Shown here: one piece after another, positions 1 through 8,636 of the stretch
Numbering within the stretch: the first letter of the stretch is position 1
How the letters are laid out: every line of letters starts with the position of its first letter
Notes under the pieces: generated by a model
Database searches by the model: none
What the model saw: the letters and a program-made list of their open reading frames with translations, nothing else
What the model was told of the DNA's origin: nothing
Assembly (NCBI RefSeq): GCF_046097095.1
Contig: NZ_CP175698.1
Span: 992,001 to 1,056,000 of the forward strand
Direction of reading: 5' to 3'
Length of the DNA: 64,000 nucleotides
DNA from: Natrinema sp046097095
Lineage (GTDB): Archaea; Halobacteriota; Halobacteria; Halobacteriales; Natrialbaceae
Translations under genes and position numbers: made by a program

Positions 1-366
1 GACGACCATTCCATCGCCGAAGAACGTCGGCGAGCGGTGCTTGGTCCGGTCGAAGAGCTGATCGGGGACGACCAGCGTCCGCGGGGGCAGGTCCTCGCGC
101 AGGCTCCCGACCGCGTTCGTCGCGATCACGCGGTCGACGCCGACCGATTTGAGCGCGTAGAGGTTCGCCCGGTAGGGCGCGTCGCTTGGCGGATGCCGGT
201 GGTCCGCGCCGTGACGCGGGAGGAAAGCCACGTCCCGTCCGCCGAGTTCCCCGATCGTGATCGCCTCGCTCGGCTCGCCGTAGGGCGTCGAGACCGCCGC
301 TTTGCGCGTGTTTTCGAGCGGCAGCGCCTCGTACAGTCCGCTCCCGCCGATAACGCCGATGGTCAT
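1..366 (-). CDS. mtnP: S-methyl-5'-thioadenosine phosphorylase (5' part, cut by window edge)
   Basis: The first 122 residues read on the minus strand; the C-terminal half lies outside the window. The N-terminus MTIGVIGGSGLYE is the phosphate-binding glycine segment of the MTAP/PNP family, followed by a typical FLPRHG-x-DHRHPP block and a YRANLYALKSVGVDRVIATNAVGSL segment. The family splits methylthioadenosine (a polyamine and methionine-salvage by-product) into adenine and methylthioribose-1-phosphate in the cytoplasm. The start is the ATG directly before TIGVIGG. It is divergent from the MATE gene across 165 bases. The MTAP-versus-PNP substrate cannot be settled without the C-terminus. Confidence 0.88.
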   Translation of the reverse strand, partial: MTIGVIGGSGLYEALPLENTRKAAVSTPYGEPSEAITIGELGGRDVAFLPRHGADHRHPPSDAPYRANLYALKSVGVDRVIATNAVGSLREDLPPRTLVVPDQLFDRTKHRSPTFFGDGMVV

Positions 367-531
367 GCACAGCAATGCGTCGACCAGCGCCCTAAAGCTC
401 CGGATCTCACCTCGCTCCCGTCCGGCGGCGCGAGCCGCCGACGAGCGTGGGAAGAGCGACCGTTCGCCGGCAGTGGCCGGCGCTATCACGGCTCAGGAGC
501 ACCCAAGTAGCGCGGTCGTCACTGTTGGGCT

Positions 532-1989
532 ATGGCAGTTCGCGAGGAGTCCGACGGCGGGCTCACCGACGGCCCGCTCGTCCGCCCGATGCTTCGACTG
601 GCGTGGCCGCTGGTGGTCATCCAGCTCCTGCAGGTCGCCTACAACGTGGGTGACACCTTCTGGCTGGGCGCGCTCTCGCCCGACGCGGTGGGGGCGGTAA
701 GCCTCGCCTTTCCGCTTCTCTTCTTGCTGATCGCAGTCGGCGGCGGCTTCACGACGGCCGGCGCGATCCTGATCGCCCAGCACACCGGCGCGAAAAGCGG
801 CGATGCGGGGCTGATCGCCGGCCAGACGCTGTCGTTCGTCTCGCTCGTCGCCGCCGCCCTCGGCGCGCTCGGTTTCGTCGCGACCGAGCCGATGCTGGCA
901 GCCCTGCCCGCCGACGCCGAGACAGGTGCCGAGATCCTTCCGCTCGCGGCGGGCTACCTCCGGATCTTCTTCCTCGGACTCCCCTTTCTCTTCGGCTTCT
1001 ACGTCTTCGTCGCGCTCATGCGCGGCTACGGGACGACGCGTGCACCGATGCGCGTGATGCTCGTCAGCGTCGTCCTCAACCTCGCGCTCGATCCGCTGTT
1101 CATCTTCGGCGTCGGCCCGTTCCCACGTCTCGAGGTCGAAGGCGCTGCCGTCGCGACGCTCATCTCGCGCGCGCTCGCGACCCTGATCGGGTTCTATCTG
1201 CTGTACTACACGGATGTCGGGCCGGATATCCGGCCCGCACACCTCCGCCCGCGCTGGGCGTACGTCGCGAAGATCACGCGGCTGGGGACGCCGTCGGCGC
1301 TTGAGCAGTCGATGACGGCCCTCGCACTCGTCGCGATGACGGCGATGGTCGTAACCTTCCCGCCGGCGGTCGTCGCGGCCTACGGGCTGGGCAACCGGTT
1401 GATCTCGCTGGCCTTCCTGCCGGCGCTCGGGCTGGGACAGGCGACGGACACGATCGTCGGCCAGAACCTGGGGGCGGGGAAACCGGACCGGGCGGCTCGA
1501 GCGGTCCGGATCGCCGCGGGTGCGATCGCGGCAATCATGCTCTCGGCGGGTGCGGTCGCCGCGCTGTTCCCCGAATCGTTCGTCTCGGTGTTCGTCACCG
1601 CCGACGCGGCGGGGAAAGCGGCGACGATCGACTACGGCGCGACTTACCTCCGCTTCGCCGCGGTCGGCTTCGCGTTTATGGGCGTCTTGCAGGTCGTTCA
1701 GGGTGCGTTCCGCGGGGCCGGCAACACGAAGACGGCGCTCGCGTTCGCGGTGTTCGGGCTTTGGATCGTCCGCGTGCCCGTCACCTACGCGCTCGTCTTC
1801 GTCGCGGACTGGGGACCGACCGGCGTCTGGACGGGCGTCGTCATCGGCGACATCGCCGGGGCGGTGGCGGCCACCGCGTGGTTCACGCGGGGGACGTGGA
1901 AGCGGTCGATCGTCGGCGATAGCGGGGACGGCTCGAGGCCGACCGAGGGCACGGCCGAGGCGACCGAGTCGGAGTCGGTCGCGGAGTAA
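532..1989 (+). CDS. MATE family multidrug/cation antiporter
   Basis: A 485-residue integral membrane protein with about twelve hydrophobic segments in two homologous halves, as in the MATE (NorM/DinF) family. The N-terminal segment, with PLVRPMLRLAWPLVVIQLLQ followed by YNVGDTFWLG, is the usual first-helix signature. Repeats such as the GAILIAQHTGAKSGD loop and the matching GLGQATDTIVGQNLGAGKPD loop mark the two halves. These proteins export cationic drugs or metabolites in exchange for Na+ or H+. The last 30 residues are a hydrophilic acidic tail. Substrate cannot be inferred. Confidence 0.92.
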   Translation: MAVREESDGGLTDGPLVRPMLRLAWPLVVIQLLQVAYNVGDTFWLGALSPDAVGAVSLAFPLLFLLIAVGGGFTTAGAILIAQHTGAKSGDAGLIAGQTLSFVSLVAAALGALGFVATEPMLAALPADAETGAEILPLAAGYLRIFFLGLPFLFGFYVFVALMRGYGTTRAPMRVMLVSVVLNLALDPLFIFGVGPFPRLEVEGAAVATLISRALATLIGFYLLYYTDVGPDIRPAHLRPRWAYVAKITRLGTPSALEQSMTALALVAMTAMVVTFPPAVVAAYGLGNRLISLAFLPALGLGQATDTIVGQNLGAGKPDRAARAVRIAAGAIAAIMLSAGAVAALFPESFVSVFVTADAAGKAATIDYGATYLRFAAVGFAFMGVLQVVQGAFRGAGNTKTALAFAVFGLWIVRVPVTYALVFVADWGPTGVWTGVVIGDIAGAVAATAWFTRGTWKRSIVGDSGDGSRPTEGTAEATESESVAE

Positions 1990-2035
1990 CGGCGGTCGGG
2001 ACCGCCGCGGATGGTGAGTCGGGGCAGACTCCCGA

Positions 2036-2764
2036 TCAGAGATTCCGCTCGATCGCCGCTCGCAGCCGACGCTCGAGGTCGGCCTCGTCGCCTGGTTGGA
2101 GCGAGACGCGGTCGTAGCGCTCGTCTGCGTCGAAGTGTTCGGCCAGAAGACCGCCGCGGCGGTCGACCTCGAGCAGCAGGTCGAAGCCGTTTTCCTCGGG
2201 GAGCGTGACGACCTCGAGTTCGTCGAGATCGCCCGCGAAGGGGCCGGATCGGGGAACGAACTCGAGTTCCTGTACGAAGCGGCGGCTCGCGAACAGCGAC
2301 TCGGTGGCCTCGCACTTGGCCGTTCGGAGGGTAAAGCCGAGCGACTCGAGGGCGTCGAACAGCGTCTCGCGGAGCGGATCGGGCTCGATCTGGATGGGGT
2401 CGCGGTCGTCCGGGTCGACCGCCCAGTCGATATCGAGGCCGGTGTCGAGCCAGACGTTCGTTCGCCCCAGCGTGACGGGGGTGTGGTACGGCACGTCAAT
2501 GGTAACGGTAAACGACCGCTCCTCGTCGGGTTCGATGGTAAAGGAGTCCGCGAGGTCGTACGTCTCGATCTTCGCCGTGCCGCGGCTCTCGTCGGTCTCG
2601 TAGCGCGTCGCCAGCGCGAAGTAGATGCTGTCGACTTCCTGCGCGTCGTTGCCGCCGGTGACATCGACGCGCGCGTCGACGGAATCGCCCGCCGTAAGCG
2701 TCGTTGGGAGGACCGTATCAACCGTCGCCGAACCGATTCCGAGGCTCGAGAGAATGCGTTTCAT
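2036..2764 (-). CDS. Spo0M-like sporulation-control family protein
   Basis: A 242-residue protein starting MKRILSSLGIGSATVDTVL, matching the Spo0M family. In Bacillus the homologue affects sporulation and cell morphology and has an arrestin-like beta-sandwich N-terminal half. Archaea do not sporulate, so the name only marks homology; haloarchaeal genomes commonly carry a copy. Visible family features are the LTAGDSVDARVDVTGG strand region and a DEERSFTVTIDVPYHTPVTLG block. It is soluble, acidic and has no signal peptide. It stands alone, downstream of a phosphoribosyltransferase gene on the same strand with a gap of about 150 bases. Confidence 0.85.
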   Translation of the reverse strand: MKRILSSLGIGSATVDTVLPTTLTAGDSVDARVDVTGGNDAQEVDSIYFALATRYETDESRGTAKIETYDLADSFTIEPDEERSFTVTIDVPYHTPVTLGRTNVWLDTGLDIDWAVDPDDRDPIQIEPDPLRETLFDALESLGFTLRTAKCEATESLFASRRFVQELEFVPRSGPFAGDLDELEVVTLPEENGFDLLLEVDRRGGLLAEHFDADERYDRVSLQPGDEADLERRLRAAIERNL

Positions 2765-2918
2765 CCGATACGACGGATCGGAGCCGTCCCTTAAATACTT
2801 TGTCTGATTGACACCAGCGCCGATCGACGACGGTTGGGTTCACGGCGGACAGCGACGGCGTCGGAGCAGTGACGGCGGATGAAGTCGAGAAGCGAACGGT
2901 CAAATCGGCCGAGACACG

Positions 2919-3617
2919 CTAGTCGCCGATGAGCGCCCATTCGTCGGCTCCGGCCGACTCGAGCACCTCGCGTCGGTCCATCTCGGCGAGGACTTCGGGC
3001 AGCCGGTCGGGTTGGGCGATCTCCATCTCGATGCGTTCGACGCCGTGGTGTTCGGTGAGGAAGTGACGGATCTCGTCGTTCGTAAACGTCTCTTGGTCGG
3101 CCTTCTCCATGGCGCTCGAGATGAGGTCGACCATGTCCTCGATGAAGTTCCACGGGTAGACGACCCAGGTCCACTCCTCGAGCTGTTCGCCGACGTAGTC
3201 GGGCTGGAACTCGCTGGTGCCGAGCAGTTGGAGGGTCGCGGTGCGGACCTCGCCGGCGTCGCGGTCGTCGACGTACTCGTAGGCGCGTTCGATCGAGCCG
3301 CCGGTGTCAGCGATGTCGTCGATGATGAGTACGTCCTTGTCCTCGACGCTGCCTTCCGGCATCGGATAGCGGACGGTCGGCTCGCCGGACTTCTCGGCGG
3401 TGCCGACGTAGTGTTCCATCTTCAGGCTCGTCAGATCGTCGAGACCGAGGAAGTCACAGAGACATCGCCCCGCGAACCAGCCACCGCGAGCGAGCGCGAC
3501 GACGACGTCCGGTTCGAATTCGTCGTCGCGTACGTCGTCGGCCACGTCGCGACACAGGCCGTAAATGTACTCCCAGTTGGTTATCGTGCAGTCGAAATCG
3601 TCCGGTAGGTCGGACAT
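2919..3617 (-). CDS. Phosphoribosyltransferase family protein
   Basis: A 232-residue protein with the PRPP-binding signature VLIIDDIADTGGS at about residues 96-108 and the preceding VVALARGGWFAG loop, both typical of type I phosphoribosyltransferases of the xanthine/hypoxanthine (Gpt-like) branch. After about residue 165 comes a C-terminal extension (about 65 residues) of helical, winged-helix-like character (ending VLAEMDRREVLESAGADEWALIGD). The role is probably purine-base salvage or sensing; the base is not decided by the sequence. The stop lies 155 bases before the spo0M start on the same strand. Confidence 0.85.
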   Translation of the reverse strand: MSDLPDDFDCTITNWEYIYGLCRDVADDVRDDEFEPDVVVALARGGWFAGRCLCDFLGLDDLTSLKMEHYVGTAEKSGEPTVRYPMPEGSVEDKDVLIIDDIADTGGSIERAYEYVDDRDAGEVRTATLQLLGTSEFQPDYVGEQLEEWTWVVYPWNFIEDMVDLISSAMEKADQETFTNDEIRHFLTEHHGVERIEMEIAQPDRLPEVLAEMDRREVLESAGADEWALIGD

Positions 3618-3674
3618 CTAATGGCCACCTACCCGGTGTCTCGAGCGCGGGCCCCTTAAGTTGGCTGAAACGGT

Positions 3675-5681
3675 TCACTCGCCCTCGGCGATGGGGCCGA
3701 AGCCGGTATCGCGGGTCACCTGCGTCTGGAGCCCGATGAGGACGAGCGCGACGGCGACGGCCCCGATCCGGGGCATCGTCGCCGGCCAGACCATCGCGGC
3801 GACGCCGAGTGCGACGTATACCGCGCGGACGCCGTAGCTCAGCGGCGACGGGGCCCCGAACGGCTGCGGCGCGCAGTTGAGACCGTGGGTGATCGCGACC
3901 GCACCGAGCAGGACGATCAGGCCCGACCCGGCCGTCGCCAGATCGAAGCCACCCGTCACGATTTCAGGGTTGTAGATGAACGTAAACGGGAGGACGAACA
4001 GCGGCAGGCCGAGTTTCAGCGCCTCGAGGGCGGTCTTCCAGAAGTTCGACTCGGCGATACCAGTGGTCACGACGACCGCGATGGCGATCGGCGGCGTGAT
4101 CCCCGAGAGAATCGCCGCGTAGAACACGAAGAAGTGCGCGGCGAGTGAGGGGATGGCGAACTCACCGGTCAGCGTCGGCGCGATCAATAAGGCGACGATC
4201 GTATACGCCGCCACGGTCGGCATCCCCAGTCCCAGCACGAGACAGACGACCATCGCGAGGATGGTCGTGAACAACAGGACCCCGCCCGCGACGCCGACCA
4301 GTGCGAGCGAGAGTTTGCCGGGGAGACCGGTCGCGTTCAGCAGGTCGACGATCCCGTTGACCGCCGCGATGATGATCGCGATCGGTGCCAGTGTGACCGC
4401 GCCGAATCTGAATCCCGAGATCGTGTTCTTCAGCGCCTCGAGGCTCGTCTCGCCGACGCGCTCGTCGCTGTCGACGGCGCTCAGCGCAATGGGGATTCCC
4501 GCGCCGGTCAGGACCATCGCCGCGCAGGTGTACAGCGCGGAGCTGATGACCGTCCACTGGGCGATTCCCAGCGTGTACAATAACACGGCGAAGGGCACGC
4601 CAAAGCGGATCGCCTCGATCACCGGGTGATATCCCTCCTCGAGGTCGTCGATGCGCTGCTCGAGGTCGATACCGCCCTCGGGGAGTTGCTTGACCGACAT
4701 GTAGTGGACGCCGATGGCCACGGAGATGTAGAACACCAGTGCGGGGATGATCCCGGCGATGAGGACGTCGACGTACCCGATTCCCGGAATGAGCGAGGCC
4801 ATGACGAACGCGGCCGCGCCCATCACCGGCGGCATGATCTGCCCGCCGGAGGAAGCGACCGCTTCGATCCCGCCGGCCGAGTCAGCCCTCATTCCGCTCT
4901 CTTTCATCAACGGAATCGTAAATGAGCCCGTCATCGCCGCGTTTGCCGTCTGGGCCCCGTTTATCGACCCCACGATCAGACTCGAGATCACCGCCGACTG
5001 GGCGACCCCCGATCGGAGGTACTTCGCCGTCCGGAACGACAGCCGCATGATGAGCTGAAAGGCCCCGTAACCGCGCATCAGCCCCGCGTAGAGTAAAAAC
5101 AGCGCGACCCAGGCGGCCACGATCTGCGTGATCGAGCCGAAGAAGCCGTCGAACTCCATCGTCAGCAGATTGATGATCTGCCTGATTCCGATGCCGCCGT
5201 GGCCTAGCAGACCCGCGATCAGGTTGCCGTAGAAGGCATACAGGATCGAGGCAACTACGACGCCGGCGAAGGCGGCCCCGAACGCCCGATAGGTCAGATA
5301 GAGGACGACGAGCGCGAACAGACCGCCGATGGCGTACTCGTAGCCTAACGCGTACCCGATCCGCGTCGTCTCGAGCACCTCGTAGTGCACCCAGACGTAG
5401 GCCGGCACGGCGACGCCGATGATCGCACACGCCCACAACCCGAGGCGCTCGAGCCAGTCGCCCCGCTCGAGTCCCCTGAGTTCGTCGAGGGTGTAGATGA
5501 GAACGCCACCGGCGAGGAAGACGGCACCGTACTTCGCTCGCGGTACCTCCTGATTGAGCGCGTATAGCAAGACCCGAGCCCAGAAAAGCAGGGCCACAAC
5601 CGTGACGAGATTGTTCAGCAGGTGCTCGCGACGGAGCGCCAGCGGCGACCGGACGGGCGGCTCGCTCTGGGTCTCGCTCAT
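3675..5681 (-). CDS. TRAP transporter fused permease, TAXI type
   Basis: A 668-residue polytopic membrane protein combining the small (4 TM) and large (about 12 TM) TRAP permease subunits, the arrangement found with TAXI-type binding proteins. Family segments seen include GSINGAQTANAAMTGSFTIP, SSGGQIMPPVMGAAAFVMAS and LGLGMPTVAAYTIVALL. It imports organic acids or glutamate-like solutes using the Na+ gradient. It follows the binding-protein gene after only six bases, so the two form an operon and are certainly co-expressed. The substrate is unknown. Confidence 0.93.
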   Translation of the reverse strand: MSETQSEPPVRSPLALRREHLLNNLVTVVALLFWARVLLYALNQEVPRAKYGAVFLAGGVLIYTLDELRGLERGDWLERLGLWACAIIGVAVPAYVWVHYEVLETTRIGYALGYEYAIGGLFALVVLYLTYRAFGAAFAGVVVASILYAFYGNLIAGLLGHGGIGIRQIINLLTMEFDGFFGSITQIVAAWVALFLLYAGLMRGYGAFQLIMRLSFRTAKYLRSGVAQSAVISSLIVGSINGAQTANAAMTGSFTIPLMKESGMRADSAGGIEAVASSGGQIMPPVMGAAAFVMASLIPGIGYVDVLIAGIIPALVFYISVAIGVHYMSVKQLPEGGIDLEQRIDDLEEGYHPVIEAIRFGVPFAVLLYTLGIAQWTVISSALYTCAAMVLTGAGIPIALSAVDSDERVGETSLEALKNTISGFRFGAVTLAPIAIIIAAVNGIVDLLNATGLPGKLSLALVGVAGGVLLFTTILAMVVCLVLGLGMPTVAAYTIVALLIAPTLTGEFAIPSLAAHFFVFYAAILSGITPPIAIAVVVTTGIAESNFWKTALEALKLGLPLFVLPFTFIYNPEIVTGGFDLATAGSGLIVLLGAVAITHGLNCAPQPFGAPSPLSYGVRAVYVALGVAAMVWPATMPRIGAVAVALVLIGLQTQVTRDTGFGPIAEGE

Positions 5682-5687
5682 GGACCA

Positions 5688-6749
5688 CTATCCGCTGGTC
5701 TCGCCGCGGGTGTACGCGCTCATGTCGACGCCCTGCTCCTCGAGGAAGTCGTACGGCCCCGGATGGACCGGGACATCCTCGAGATAGAGGCTAGCCATGG
5801 TCTCGGGCTTGCTGTGGTCGAGGTAGGCGGGTTGGCCCTCCTGAATCGCCGCGGTGTGTTCGTTGCTGATCGTCGCGAGTTCGTAGCCGACATCGCGGGA
5901 GACGCCGCTGTCGATCCAGAATTGGAAGTCCGCGCCGTAGACGTCCATCTGATTCTGCTGGAAGTTCTGCTGTTGCCACCCGTAGACGTCGATCCGACTG
6001 TGACTCGTCCCGCGGGTATTGTTCGCGGCCTCGACGAGGCTATCGGAAAACGAGACGAGCTGGAGGTCGGCGCGGGCGTCGACCTCCGTCGCCCAGCCGG
6101 CGAGGTTCGTGAAGCCAGCACCGTACCCCATCATCGCGTTGATGTTCCCTTCCTCGATGAGGCCGGCCACGTCGCCGGTACCGGCGTCGACGATCGAGTC
6201 AGAGTTCTGGAGTTCGCTCCAGAGGCCGGCGTTCGAGAAGACGGTCTCGGCCTGCTGGCGCAGTCCCCACTGAGGCGGCAGCGGCCAGAAGTTGCTCCCG
6301 ACGAGGTCGTCGGTCGTCTGGATACCGGACCCCGTGACGGAAAGCACGTGCATGTGCAGCGGCGTGATCGAAAACAGCTGGTTCGGGAGCGTGTCCAGCG
6401 GTCGCTCCTGGAACGGCGGGAGATCCTCCTGAGCCGAGGCGACGATGAAGTTCCCCGCAGTCAGCGCCTGGAGGTTGCCCTGCGAGAACTGTCGCAGGCT
6501 CGGCGGGTCCCCACCCGTTTCCTGGTTTTGCCACCGGATCTCGCCGGCCGGCTCGGTGTCGCCCGACTGGTTCTTGACGACTCGCTGGAAGGAGTTACTC
6601 GCCGCACCGGTCGTCGTGCTCGCGCTCGGAATGCCGACGCTCAGCGACGTCGCACCACCGTTACCACCGCCGCCGAGACAACCGGCTAACGCACCGACTC
6701 CGATCCCACTCGCCGCTTCCAGCACCCTACGCCTGGTAATTGATACCAT
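5688..6749 (-). CDS. TAXI family TRAP transporter solute-binding lipoprotein
   Basis: The ATG at 6749 gives 353 residues beginning MVSITRRRVLEAASGIGVG, then a lipobox ALAGC and a glycine linker: a Tat-exported lipoprotein anchored outside the membrane. An earlier in-frame ATG at 6776 would put nine extra residues before the twin-arginine motif and is less likely. The mature part matches TAXI solute-binding proteins (LSVGIPSASTTTGAASNSFQ near the N-terminus, HMHVLSVTGSGIQTTDDLVG in the middle). It delivers solute to the fused permease encoded six bases downstream. Confidence 0.92.
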   Translation of the reverse strand: MVSITRRRVLEAASGIGVGALAGCLGGGGNGGATSLSVGIPSASTTTGAASNSFQRVVKNQSGDTEPAGEIRWQNQETGGDPPSLRQFSQGNLQALTAGNFIVASAQEDLPPFQERPLDTLPNQLFSITPLHMHVLSVTGSGIQTTDDLVGSNFWPLPPQWGLRQQAETVFSNAGLWSELQNSDSIVDAGTGDVAGLIEEGNINAMMGYGAGFTNLAGWATEVDARADLQLVSFSDSLVEAANNTRGTSHSRIDVYGWQQQNFQQNQMDVYGADFQFWIDSGVSRDVGYELATISNEHTAAIQEGQPAYLDHSKPETMASLYLEDVPVHPGPYDFLEEQGVDMSAYTRGETSG

Positions 6750-7058
6750 ACACAGTATCCGCTTCCTCGTGGCCAATGAAACTATTGTAAAGTTGTATGA
6801 CGTTCAATAGCATATATTTCCAATGCTAACGACGACAGTCATCGCGACGAACCGGAGTTGCAGAAACAGACGCTACAGGTTTTCAGGAGTGTCTCGTGAA
6901 CGCGAACGTAGAGTGACCTCGCAGCCGATCGTTCTCACCCCGCCATCGCTGGCCGACTCCGTATTTGGTCCGGCTCTTCGCCACGGGAAGACGATACCAT
7001 GACGGGTTCCGAGGTCGGAACTAGCTATTTATAACGCCGTAGTATAACCTAGTTATCG
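6750..7058. other. Divergent intergenic region, TRAP operon / thiC
   Basis: About 310 bases with no credible gene. The left part (6770-6830) is AT-rich and should hold the promoter of the TRAP operon on the minus strand. The right end holds the thiC promoter described separately. The middle, 6840-7010, shows nothing I can name; I see no TPP-riboswitch core. Confidence 0.6.
7019..7056 (+). promoter_or_regulatory. thiC promoter with candidate operator repeats
   Basis: Inverted half-sites AACTAG (7019-7024) and CTAGTT (7049-7054) flank a TATA-like element TATTTATAA at 7026-7034. Read as direct repeats the same arms are CTAGCTAT and CTAGTTAT, 28 bases apart. The TATA element predicts transcription starting at about 7055-7059, so the mRNA would be leaderless. 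Half-sites overlapping the basal promoter suggest repression. Haloarchaeal thiamin genes are known to be controlled by ThiR-type regulators, but I cannot confirm that this matches their site. Confidence 0.45.
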
Positions 7059-8498
7059 ATGGCACGCACCCAGATCCAGGCCGCCCGCGAGGGAACGGTC
7101 ACGCCCGAAATGGAGCGCATCGCCGAGCGAGAGAACCGCGACCCCGAGTTCGTCCGCGAGCAAGTCGCCGAGGGACAGGCCGTAATCCCGGCGAATCGCA
7201 ACCACGGCGCGCTCGACCCGATGATCATCGGTCGGGAGTTTTCGACGAAAGTCAACGCCAACATCGGCAACAGCGAGACGACCAGCGACCTCGAGACGGA
7301 ACTCGAGAAGCTCCACACCGCGGTCCACTACGGTGCGGACACGGTGATGGATCTCGGGACGGGAAGCGACTTAGACGAGATCCGGGCGGCCCATATCGAC
7401 CACTCGCCAGTGCCCCTCGGGACAGTGCCGCTGTACGAGGCGGTCAAGCAGGCGGGCAGTCCCGAAGACATCACGAAAGATCTGCTGCTCGAGATCATCG
7501 AAAAGCAGGCCGAGCAGGGTGTCGACTACATGACGATCCACGCGGGAATCTTAGCCGAGCACCTGCCGCTGACCGACGGCCGGAAGACTGGGATCGTCTC
7601 GCGGGGCGGCTCGATCATGGCCAAGTGGATGGAAGAGCACGGCGAGCAGAACCCGCTGTATCAGCTCTTCCCCGAGATCTGTGAGGTCTTCGCCGAGCAC
7701 GACGTGACGTTCAGCCTCGGTGATAGTCTCCGGCCGGGCTGTCTGGCTGACGCCTGTGACGAGGCCCAATACGCCGAGCTCGACACGCTGGGCGAACTCA
7801 CACGCGTCGGCTGGGACCACGGCGTCCAGGTGATGGTTGAGGGGCCGGGCCACGTGCCGATGCACAAGGTCGCCGAGAACGTCGAGCGCCAACAGGAGGT
7901 CTGCGACGGCGCGCCGTTTTACGTCCTCGGACCGCTGGTGACCGACATCGCGCCGGGCTACGACCACATCACGAGCGCCATCGGTGCCGCGATGGCGGCG
8001 CAGGCGGGAGCCGCGATGCTCTGTTATGTCACCCCGAAAGAGCACCTCGGTCTCCCCGAGGAGGAGGACGTCCGCGACGGGCTGGCGGCCTACCGGATCG
8101 CTGCCCACGCCGGCGACGTTGCCAACGAACGGCCCGGCGCGCGCGACTGGGACGACGCGCTCTCTGAGGCCCGCTACGAGTTCGACTGGCGCGAGCAGTT
8201 CCGCCTTGCGCTTGACCCCGAGCGCGCGCGGTCGTTCCACGACCAGACGCTGCCCGGCGATAACTACAAGGAGGCCCGCTTTTGCTCGATGTGCGGGGCC
8301 GAGTTCTGTTCAATGCGCATCGACCAAGACGCGCGCGCGGACGGAGACATGGAATCGCTCGAGGACGGCGCGGGAACCGACCTCGAGGACTCGCCCGCAG
8401 CGTCGGTCAACCGGCCGCCCGTCGGCACCCACGCCTCGGGCGAGTTACCGCCGATGGCCGATCACACCGATCCGCTCGAGGAAGCGAGCGACGATTGA
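7059..8498 (+). CDS. thiC: Phosphomethylpyrimidine synthase ThiC
   Basis: A 479-residue radical-SAM enzyme converting aminoimidazole ribotide to HMP-phosphate, the pyrimidine half of thiamin. The start MARTQIQAAREGTVTPEMERIAE and the blocks IPANRNHGALDPMIIG, DYMTIHAGI, SRGGSIMAKWM, SLGDSLRPG and MVEGPGHVPMHK are ThiC hallmarks. The C-terminal CX2CX4C cluster motif is at C409, C412 and C417. The last 60 residues are an acidic haloarchaeal tail. A TATA box 25-30 bases upstream makes the ATG a leaderless start. Confidence 0.97.
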   Translation: MARTQIQAAREGTVTPEMERIAERENRDPEFVREQVAEGQAVIPANRNHGALDPMIIGREFSTKVNANIGNSETTSDLETELEKLHTAVHYGADTVMDLGTGSDLDEIRAAHIDHSPVPLGTVPLYEAVKQAGSPEDITKDLLLEIIEKQAEQGVDYMTIHAGILAEHLPLTDGRKTGIVSRGGSIMAKWMEEHGEQNPLYQLFPEICEVFAEHDVTFSLGDSLRPGCLADACDEAQYAELDTLGELTRVGWDHGVQVMVEGPGHVPMHKVAENVERQQEVCDGAPFYVLGPLVTDIAPGYDHITSAIGAAMAAQAGAAMLCYVTPKEHLGLPEEEDVRDGLAAYRIAAHAGDVANERPGARDWDDALSEARYEFDWREQFRLALDPERARSFHDQTLPGDNYKEARFCSMCGAEFCSMRIDQDARADGDMESLEDGAGTDLEDSPAASVNRPPVGTHASGELPPMADHTDPLEEASDD

Positions 8499-8636
8499 CC
8501 GCCGACGACCGCGGCGGCAGCGCTCGAGGCCTGACAAACGCCCGCACAGCCGTCGACCGTTGGTTATCAAAGCCGAGTACAGTCACAGAGAATCGACCTC
8601 GTACTTATCCGACATAGCGTGGAGGGTCCGACAACG

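Noticed and set aside
493..2721. 742-codon open frame on the minus strand
   Set aside because: It crosses the MATE gene and spo0M in other frames; the product is an Arg/Asp-rich shadow.
6840..7018. TPP riboswitch before thiC
   Set aside because: I could not find the conserved CTGAGA and related core; the promoter predicts a leaderless transcript.
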